From the NCBI RefSeq assembly GCF_024166365.1, contig NC_064820.1, forward strand, positions 147,146,001-147,210,000: DNA of 64,000 bases. The letters run 5' to 3'. The notes beneath the pieces are model-generated. The model searched no databases and was not told the origin of the DNA. It saw only the letters and a program-made list of their open reading frames with translations. Positions within the stretch are counted from its first letter, which is position 1; the number at the start of each line of letters is the position of its first letter. Positions 56,316 to 64,000 of this stretch are shown piece by piece. The position numbers and the translations under genes were made by a program. This DNA comes from Elephas maximus indicus. Taxonomy: Eukaryota; Chordata; Mammalia; Proboscidea; Elephantidae.

Positions 56316-58322
56316 TGGTCTTATACAATATTTGTCCTTTTGCATCTGACTGATTTCACTCAGCATAATGCCTTCCAGGTTCCTCCATGTGATGAAATGC
56401 TTCACAGATTTGTCACTGTACTTTATCGATGCATAGTATTCCATTGTGTGAATTTACCATAATTTATTTAACCATTCATCCATAGGTGGACACCTTGGTT
56501 GCTTCCAGCTTTTTCCTATTGTAAACAGTGCTGCAATAAACATGGGTGTGCATATATCTGTTCGTGTGAAGGCTCTTATTTCTCTAGGGTATATTCCGAG
56601 GAGTGGGATTTCTGGGTTGTATGGTAGTTCTATTTCTAAGTTTTTAAGAAAACACCAGATAGATTTCCAAAGTGGTTGTACCATTTTACAATCCTACCGG
56701 CAGTGTACAAGAGTTCCAATCTCTCTGCAGCCTCTCCAACATTTATTATTTTGTGTTTTTTGGATTAATGCCAGCCTTGTTGGAGTGAGATGGAATCTCA
56801 TTGTAGTTTTAATTTGCATTTCTCTAATGGCTAATGATCGAGAGCATTTTCTCATGTGTCTGTTAGCTGCCTGAATATCTTCTTTAGAGAAGTGAATGTT
56901 CATATCCTTTGCCCACTTTTTGATTGGGTCGTTTGTCTTTTTGTAGTTGAGTTTTAACAGAATCATATAGATTTTAGACATCAGGCACTGGTCAGAGATG
57001 TAGGTAGGTAGTGTTTTTCTAGGAATTCATCCATTTCTTCTAGGTTTGCAAATTTGTTAGAGTACAATTTTTTGTAATAATCTGATATGATTTTTTTAAT
57101 TTCAGTTGGATCTGTTGTGATATGGCCCATCTCATTTCTTATTCAGGTTATTTGTTTCTTTTCCTGTATTTCTTTAGTCAGTCTAGCCAATGGTTTATCA
57201 ATTTTGTTAATTTTTTCAAAGAACCAGCTTTTGGCTTTGTTAATTCTTTCAACTGTTTTTCTGTTCTGTAATTCATTTAGTTCAGCTCTAATTTTTATTA
57301 TTTGTTTTCTTCTGGTGCCTGATGGATTCTTTTGTTGCTCACTTTCTATTTGTTCAAGTTGTAGGGACAGTTCTGTGATTTTGGCTCTTTCTTCTTTTTG
57401 TATGTGTGCATTTATGGATATAAATTGACCTCTGAGCACTGCTTTTGCTGTGTCCCAGAGGTTTTGATAGGAAGTGTTTTCATTCTCGTTGCATTCTATG
57501 AATTTCTTTATTCCCTCCTTAATGTCTTCTATAACCAGTCTTTTTTGAGCAGGGTATTGTTCATTTTCCAAGTATTTGATTTCTTTTCCCTGATTTTTCT
57601 GTTATTGATTTCCACTTTTATGGCCTTGTGGTCTGAGAAGAAGCTTTGTAATATTTCGATGTTTTGGATTCTGCATAGGTTTGTTTTATGACCTAATATG
57701 TGATTTATTCTAGAGAATGTTCCATGTGTACTAGAAAAAAAAGTATACTTTGGAGTTGTTGGGTGGAGTGTTCTGTATAAGTCTATGAGGTCAAGTTGGC
57801 TGATTGTAGCAATTAGGTCTTCCGTGTCTCTATTGAGCTTCTTACTGGAAGTCCTATCCTTCTCCAAAAGTGGTGTGTTGAAGTCTCCTAATATAATTGT
57901 GGAGGTGTCTATCTCACTTTTCAGTTCTGTTAAAGTTTGTTTTATGTATCTTGCAGCCCTGTCATTGGGTGCATAAATATTTAATATGGTCATATCTTCC
58001 TGCTCCATTGTCCCTTTAATCATTATGTAGTGTCCTTCTTTATCCTTTGTGGTGGATTTAACTTTAAAGTCTATTTTGTCAGAAATTAATATTGCTACTC
58101 CTGCTCTTTTTTTTGATTGTTGTTTGCTTGATGTATTTCTTTTCAACCTTTGAGTTTTAGTTTGTTTGTGTCTCTAAGTCTAAGGTGTATCTCTTGTAGG
58201 CAGCATATAGACGGATCATGTTTCTTTATCCAGTCTGAGGCTCTCTGTCTCTTTACGGGTGCATTTAGTCCATTTACATTCAGTGTAATTATAGATAAGT
58301 ATGTGTTTAGTGCTGTCATTTT
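56316..58322 (-). pseudogene. L1 ORF2 with a large internal deletion
   Basis: The endonuclease domain is well preserved (57529-58146, with ILGDFNTPL and SDHKAIKVE). It continues as 57143-57571 (NLWDTAKAVLRGQFISINAH). Near 57,000 the frame jumps from just before the reverse-transcriptase domain to the ORF2 C-terminal part ([20 protein letters not shown], 56694-56981). Most of the reverse transcriptase is therefore missing. There is also an early frame break near 58,150. Confidence 0.85.
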
Positions 58323-58778
58323 GATGCCTTTTTGTGTGTGTTGTTGACAATCTCATTTTTCCACTTACTTTTTTGTGCTGAGACGTTTTTCTTTGTAAAT
58401 TATGTGTTCATCATTTTCATAGTGGTCGAATTTATGTTTGCTAAGTCGTTATGTTTTTCTTGGTGTTTATTTTGAGTTATGGAATTGTTAGACCTCTTTG
58501 TGGTTACCTTAATATTTACCCCTATTTTTCTAAGTAAAAACCTAACTTGTATTGTCATATATCGCCTTGTTTTTCTCTCCATATGGCAGTTCTATGCATC
58601 CTGTATTCAGTCCCTTTTTTTGATTATTATGATCTTTTACATAATGACTTCAATGATTCCCTGTTTTGAGCACTTTTTTCTTTTTAAAATTAATCTTAAT
58701 TTGTTTTTGTGATTTCCCTGTTTGAGTTGATATCAGGTTGTTCTGTTCTGTGACCTTGTGGTGTGTTGGTATCTGATA

Positions 58779-59720
58779 TTATTGATTTTCTGACCAAACA
58801 ATTTCCTTTAGTATTTCTTGTAGCTTTGGTTTGGTTTTTGCAAATTCTCTAAGCTTGTGTTTACCTGTAAATGTTTTAATTTCACCTTCATATTTGAGAG
58901 AGAGTTTTGCTGGATATATGATCCTTGGCTGGCAGTTTTTCTCCTTCAGTGCTCTATATATGTCATCCCATTGCCTTCTTGACTGCATGGTTTGTGCTAA
59001 GTCGTCTGAACTTATTCTTATTGATTGTCCTTTGTAGGAGACCTTTCTTTTATCCCTGGCTGCTTTTAAAATTTTCTCTTTATCTTTGGTTTTGGCAAGT
59101 TTGATGATAATATGTCTTGGTGATTTTCTTTTTGGATCAATCTTATATGGGGTTTGATGAGCATCTTGGATAGATATCCTTTTGTCTTTCATGATGTCAG
59201 GGAAGTTTTCTGCCAACAGATCTTCAACTATTCTCTCTGTATTTTCTGTTATCCCTCCCTGTTCTCAAACTCCAATCACACGCAAGTTATTCTTCTTGAT
59301 AGAGTCCCACATGAGTCTTAGGGTTTCTTCATTTTTTTTAATTCTTTTATCTGATTTTTCTTGAACTATATTGGCGTCAATTGCCTTATGCTCCACCTCC
59401 CCCACTCTGCATTCCAATTGCTTGGTCTGCTCCTGTGACTTCCTACTGAGTTGTCTAATTCTGTAATTTTACTGTTAATCTTTTGGATTTCTGAATGCTG
59501 TCTGTCTGTGGATTCTTGCAGCTTATTAATTTTTCCACTATGTTCTTGAATAATCTTTTTGATTTCTTCAACTGGTTTATCAGCGTGTTCCTTCGCTTTT
59601 TCTGTAAATTGCCTTATTTCATTTCTGAGGTCATCCCTGATTCTTGAAGCATTCTGTAAATTAGTTTTTTATATTCTGCATCTGGCAATTCCAGGATTGT
59701 ATCTTCATTTGGGAAAGATT
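58779..59720 (-). pseudogene. L1 ORF1 (RNA-binding protein) copy
   Basis: The last 145 codons (58779-59216) are open and contain the RNA-recognition and C-terminal domain of L1 ORF1p (KSPRHIIIKLAKTKDKEKIL, then RIIYPAKLSLKYEGEIKTF). The upstream coiled-coil part is interrupted by stops near 59,260 and above. Confidence 0.8.
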
Positions 59721-60882
59721 TTGATTCTTTAATTTGGGGAGTTGTAAAAAAAATTTTTTTTTTTTTTAGAAGCAATCATGGTCCGCTTCTTTATGTGGCT
59801 TGATATCGACTGCTGTCTCCGAGCCATCTCTAAGATATTGTAATGATTTATTTTATATTTGCTCACTGAGTCTTATCTTGTTTTGTTTTCTTTCAATATA
59901 CGTAGATGGGCTACTAGATTGCGCTGTCTTGATTATTGTAGCCTTTGAATCACTTATGTCCTATTACCAGCTGGTTTGGGTTGTTAGCAGATATATAAGC
60001 CTAAGAGTCCATTCACTATTCTTGAGTAGAATCTGATTTTGGGTTACCAATTGTGTGGTGTAGACTATCACCTATTCACTTAAAGGAGTAGTGGTGATAG
60101 TCGTGTGCACCAGATCCTAGTAGCGGCAGGGGGTCACACTCCAGGGGGGGCAGGATGCTGACAGGCTTCCCCCAAGTGCCATTGAGGTAGGTGTGTCTCT
60201 ATTCCTAAAGCACTTTGGTGGGTGTGCTCTGCAGCTGTACCTTAGGCACCCAATGCATATACCTCTACAGATTGGGAGGTGTCACTATCCTCAGACCCCT
60301 ATGGCAGGAGGCTAGGTGGTTTGGGTGGAGCTTCAGCCCTCAGTTCCCCATTGTGGGTCAGTGAAGGCTCTGTTTAATAGGTAGAGATATCAGACCAGGG
60401 AAACTTGTCTTTCCAGTAATGGGATAAAACAATTACAGTCAGATCACTATCAGAATTGCCTTTGCATTATAATAGCCACCTTGTTGCCTGTGGGGATGAA
60501 AGCCCTAGATCGTGGATCTCATATGCTTGGCTGGAGCTGGTTCTGTGTTTTTATTCCAATTTCAGGAAGTCAGGGAAGGATTTTTGGTCCCTGTTTTTTT
60601 TGTAGCTGCTTCTCTCAGGCCAGGAGAATAGGTTAGGAAAAGACAACAAAACAAAAAATTGCAGAGCACTTCACTCTCTGGCCCAGGAAATTCCAATGTT
60701 AATGAAGTGGCCTGGGAAGAAGATGGGAGGGATCAGATAGATAGGAGAGAGTAGCACCCAGGAATATAGACCAAGTTACTTATCTTACTTAGTGATGACT
60801 GTTTTATCTGAGATTCCGGAGGGGTGTATAGCCTGTGTGTGTTGGCTGGCTGGGTCGAGATTGTCCCAGAGGGTCAGGCCGG

Positions 60883-61293
60883 TGTCCTGTGCTTGTGCTG
60901 TCTCAGAAGCCGTGGTCAGTTCCTCTGCTTCCAGTGCAAAGCCCAGCGCCAAGTTTCCCCAGCTGGGACGACACACTCCAGGCTCCAAAACCAGTCGCTA
61001 CCTCCCGGTGACTTCTCCTGTCAGCCACGTTGCTGCGCTGCCTGCGTGCACTGGCTGGGCTTCCCCCGAGGTCATTTCTGGGGGCTAGGGCTGCGTCCCG
61101 TGTTCGCACCGTCTCAGGATGCCGTGCTAAGCTCTGCTGCGCCCAGTACAAAGCCCAGCGCCAAGGTTTCCTGACTGGGATGCTGGCTCTTGGCTCCGAA
61201 AACAGTCTCTGCTTGCTGGTGGTTGCTGGTTCTCTCGTTAGCCGTTGTCAGTGTGCAGCCTGCTTGCGCTGGCTGAGTCTGTCACTCAGGTCA
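60883..61293 (-). repeat. two tandem units in the L1 5'UTR
   Basis: Unit 60883-61074 and unit 61094-61293 share the same order of blocks: GTCC(T/C)GTG, TGCAAAGCCCAGCGCCAAG or TACAAAGCCCAGCGCCAAG, GCTGGGAC or ACTGGGAT, TGGCTGGGC or TGGCTGAGT, and AGGTCA. The region is GC-rich and probably the L1 promoter. Confidence 0.8.
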
Positions 61294-61443
61294 ACTCTTT
61301 AGATCTGTGTTTGACAGTCAGGGCTTGTAGATTGTCATGTATGTGATCTATTCACTTGCTTTTCTGAGTCTTTGTTGCAAGAGGGATCCTAGGTAGCTTC
61401 TACCTAGTCAGCCATCTTGGCCCCGCCTCTTGAAATGTTTTTT

Positions 61444-62045
61444 GATGATGAATGCAATGCCATTCTTCTTCAAGTTGTCATTCCCAGCGTAGTAGACCAT
61501 ATGATTGTTTGGTTCAAAATGGCCAATACCAGTCCATTTCAGCTCACTAATGCCTAGGCTATTGATGTTAATGAGTTCCATTTCATTTTTGACAACTTCT
61601 AATTTTCCTAGATTCATACTTCATAATTCCACGTCCTCATTATTAATGGATGTTCGCAGCTGTTTCTTCTCATTTTGAGTCATGTCACTTCAGCAAATGA
61701 AGGTTCCAAAAGCTTGACTCCATCTACATCATTAAGATCAACTACTTTGAAGAGGCAGCTCTGTCCCTTTCACATTTTGAGTGCTTTCCAACCCGAGGGT
61801 CTCATCTTCCAGCACGATATGAGACAATGTTCTGCTCTTATTCAAAGGTTTTCACTGGCTAATTCTTTTGAATTTAGCTGGGTCCTTCTTCCTACTTTGT
61901 GTTAGTCTGAAAGCTCAGCTGAAACCTGTATGCCATAAGTGGCCCTGTTGGTGTTGAATACTGGTGGCATAGCTTCCAGCATCATGGTGACATGCAAGCC
62001 CCCACCATAGGACAAACTGACAGACATATGGGGGACAATCCACAG
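61444..62045 (-). pseudogene. RTE/BovB-like LINE, 5' part (start of the endonuclease)
   Basis: Continuation of the element at 52,715. The minus-strand frame 61408-61617 carries the endonuclease start (LGISELKWTGIGHFEPNNHM). Together the two parts make about 3.2 kb, near full length for this family. Confidence 0.82.
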
Positions 62046-62461
62046 TAGCTATTGCCAAAAACTGGGAGTCATCTTTATTCCTCCTTTTCCCTCACAGTAT
62101 ACATTCAGTTTATTACGTAGTGTTTTGAGAGCTGCCTCCAGAATATATCCAAAATCTGACCACTTTTCTCTGTCTTTATAGTTTAAGTCAATAGTGGTTT
62201 CCTTTTGCTCTTAGACTGAATCCACACTCCTTACCTTCAGTCCACATCCAAGCAATTGTAAACTGTTTCAACTTACAATGTCTCTGATAACCTGACACTC
62301 CTTAGTTTCCATCTTGTCACACAATAGTGCAGGCCTTCCTCATCCTTGTCACGGACTGCCAGACCTTCCAGATTCTTCTCACTGTTGCCGGAGATAAGCA
62401 CTATGCCACGAAGGAAGAGCAGAAACTCATTTTGGAATCTTACCTGTTGGTGTCTTGTTAT

Positions 62462-62600
62462 TTTTAATCACCTTTATTGAGGTAAAATTTACATACTACA
62501 AGGTGCACCAATTTCAAGTGAATGAATTTTTACAAGGGAACATATCGATACAACTGATGCCAGAATTATGATACAGAATGTTTCTGTCATTCTTAGGTGT
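62462..62600 (-). repeat. old L1 (L1M-type) 3' fragment
   Basis: AATCACCTTTATTGAGGTAA and GATACAACTGATGCCAGAAT follow the antisense 3' pattern of old L1. Confidence 0.6.
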
Positions 62601-62699
62601 AAGAAAGTATAATAGCCCAGACTCATAAAGCAAGGGACTCTTCCTTAGGGACTCTATGACAGTTTTCTACAGAAACAACTGTTAGTAACAGGTCAGTTT

Positions 62700-62876
62700 C
62701 CTCTAGGCCAGTCATCTTCTACCTTGACTGTACTTTATAATCAACTGTGAAGCTTAAACATTCCCAACGCACAAGAAGCAACTTGGACCAATTACATCAA
62801 AATATTGGGATGGATCCCCGGCATCCACACTTTTAAAAAATCTTCTTAGTGCAGCAAATGTTGAGAACCTTTATCA
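62700..62876. repeat. hAT MITE (MER5/MER20-like)
   Basis: Left CCAGTCATCTTCTACCTTGA and right AAATGTTGAGAACCTT form diverged inverted ends. Confidence 0.45.
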
Positions 62877-63069
62877 TCTTTTGCTAATGTACTTTTCAGC
62901 ATCTTCTCCTTCAGATCTCACCTCATAGAACACTTCTAAGACATAGGTCCCCAGGTTTCGGAAAATTCCACCACCTGAAGCAGCTTGCTGGCATGCCCAT
63001 AACCTTACATTAAAATCCTGGTTCCCCTCTTCTTAACAGCTACCCCAAACTAGAAGAGATTGGTGGAAA

Positions 63070-63434
63070 CTGGTTTAGGAGCCATGTTGACATTCAGGAT
63101 AATCTTTTAGACCCCATACATACTAACTCCTCTGGATGGAGTTTAACCGCCATTTTCTGACGATGCCATGGATGAAGTTATATGCAAACCCCATTGTGCT
63201 AGCATAGTATGATTAAAAATGTTGTTGATAGAACTTGTATGAGCTTCCTACTTGTAACCCCCTGAAAAATAACCCTCCCCTCGCCCTCGCTGAGCAGTCT
63301 CCGTGGCAGCAACCTGACTCTTCCTTTCCTTGAGCAACCAAATAAAGGCTCCTTTCTACTCTTTCACTTTGGCCTCTCTTTATTGGCTGAGGTGAGTGGT
63401 GACAAGCAGAACCTGGGGCTTCTACCGTGCACAA
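63070..63434 (+). mobile_element. solo LTR or LTR fragment (ERV1-like)
   Basis: AACCAAATAAAGGCTCCTTT (poly(A) signal) followed by TTGGCCTCTCTTTATTGGCT and GGTGAGTGGTGACAAGCAGA has the R/U5 layout of gammaretrovirus-type LTRs. Left boundary uncertain; no target duplication found. Confidence 0.5.
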
Positions 63435-63601
63435 TTTCCACAGAGAATTCTTTCCCTGAATCTCTCTTCTATATTAGGTCTTTCCTTGCTGTTACTACCT
63501 TTGCTTGTGTTTTTAGTAATGTCTGTTGCCCCACTAGACCATAAGCTCTCCATGTCTGGCACATAATAATACATGTAAATAAATGAATGCATGTGTAAAT
63601 G

Positions 63602-63768
63602 GGAAACCCTGGTGGCGTAGTGGTTATGTACTACAGCTGCTAACCAAGAGGTCGGCAGTTGGAATCCGCCAGGCGCTCCTTGGAAACTATGTGGGACAGT
63701 TCTACCCTGTCCTATAGGGTTGCTATGAGTCGGAATCGACTCGACGGCAGTGGGTTTGGTTTTTTGGT
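63602..63768 (+). repeat. AfroSINE, near canonical
   Basis: GGAAACCCTGGTGGCGTAGT to GACTCGACGGCAGTGGGTTT with a TTTTTTGG tail. ATGTGTAAATG and ATGTATAAATG flank it. Confidence 0.93.
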
Positions 63769-63800
63769 TTATGTATAAATGAATGATTGTAACATTGTTT

Positions 63801-63849
63801 TAAAAAAAACCCAGGGCCGTCGAGTCGATTCTGACTCATAGCGACCCTA
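63801..63849 (-). repeat. 49-bp AfroSINE 3' end with 11-bp target duplication
   Basis: Only the tail end is present (AAACCCAGGGCCGTCGAGTC to GCGACCCTA). TAACATTGTTT stands at 63790-63800 and 63850-63860. Confidence 0.88.
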
Positions 63850-63889
63850 TAACATTGTTTAGCGTGCAGTAAAAACGGGACGATGCAGG

Positions 63890-63935
63890 ACCCGGCAGTG
63901 TTCTGTTCTGTTGTAAATAGGGTCGCTATGGGACC
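63890..63935 (+). repeat. RTE 3'-end fragment
   Basis: CAGTGTTCTGTTCTGTTGTA followed by AATAGGGTCGCTATGGG matches the sense strand of the RTE end near 47,300. No exon of a downstream gene is visible in the last 65 bp. Confidence 0.55.
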
Positions 63936-64000
63936 TGGGTGTCAGGGACTATGTAGGGAAAACCCAACCCAGCCATTTCTTTTCGGCGCAGCCGGTGCTG

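Larger units (their letters stand above)
55308..61427 (-). mobile_element. nearly full-length L1 inserted in the RTE element
   Basis: About 6.1 kb with both ends: the 3' end begins ATTTTTATTGTGCTTTAAGT and the 5' end is the antisense of GGCGGGGCCAAGATGGCTG. TCTTGAAATGTTTTTT stands at 55292-55307 and 61428-61443. Order in the element: 5'UTR (about 59,770-61,427), ORF1 (about 58,779-59,720), ORF2 (from about 58,322 to about 56,310) and a 3'UTR of about 1 kb. Confidence 0.92.

Noticed and set aside
57529..58146. 205-codon open frame on the minus strand as a host gene
   Set aside because: It is the endonuclease part of L1 ORF2, within an L1 bounded by target duplications.
63940..64000. First exon or promoter of DDX46 at the right edge
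   Set aside because: The last bases become slightly GC-rich (TTTTCGGCGCAGCCGGTGC), but there is too little sequence to support a start codon or splice donor. Expected only by synteny.
1..64000. CRISPR arrays, operons or bacterial elements
   Set aside because: Spliced genes, SINEs and L1 show mammalian nuclear DNA. Repeats are interspersed and not in spaced arrays.

Overview
This is nuclear DNA from a placental mammal of the superorder Afrotheria, most likely an elephant or a close relative. About two dozen copies or fragments of the afrotherian tRNA-derived SINE (AfroSINE) are scattered over both strands. They sit among afrotherian-type L1 LINEs, an RTE/BovB-like LINE, ERV-L-like LTR elements and old pan-mammalian repeats (L2, MIR, old L1, hAT and Tigger MITEs). 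Species assignment is inference; the AfroSINE content is seen directly.

Two protein genes are present, both on the + strand and in the order known from human 5q31.1. The left part (1 to about 20,735) is the 3' portion of SEC24A, a COPII cargo-adaptor gene: eight coding exons giving the last 338 residues, stop codon at 17,871-17,873, and a 3'UTR of about 2.9 kb. After about 13 kb of mainly repetitive intergenic DNA comes a CpG-rich promoter (about 33.9-34.4 kb) and the complete CAMLG gene. CAMLG has four coding exons that splice into an intact 296-codon frame, and its poly(A) signal lies near 43.13 kb. CAMLG (CAML) is the mammalian GET2-like receptor subunit for tail-anchored protein insertion at the ER; SEC24A selects cargo for ER export. 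Both act at the ER, but nothing here suggests co-regulation.

The remaining 43.2-64.0 kb has no recognisable host gene. It holds LTRs, a decayed ERV-L-like provirus (minus strand; RNase H tail, integrase and dUTPase traces), L1 3' ends, and a nearly full-length RTE element (52.7-62.0 kb) split in its endonuclease region by a 6.1-kb L1 flanked by a 16-bp target-site duplication. By synteny DDX46 should follow beyond the right edge, but no exon of it is visible.

The most unusual structure not explained by standard repeat insertion is a long, highly similar inverted repeat (arms of about 200 bp, about 230 bp apart) inside a SEC24A intron at 15,036-15,674. Other notable points are tandem units of about 200 bp in the L1 5'UTR, the 3'-end similarity of AfroSINE and the local RTE element, a MER2-like MITE inside an L1, and several insertions dated by nesting and target-site duplications. 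I found no evidence of a wholly new multi-gene system.
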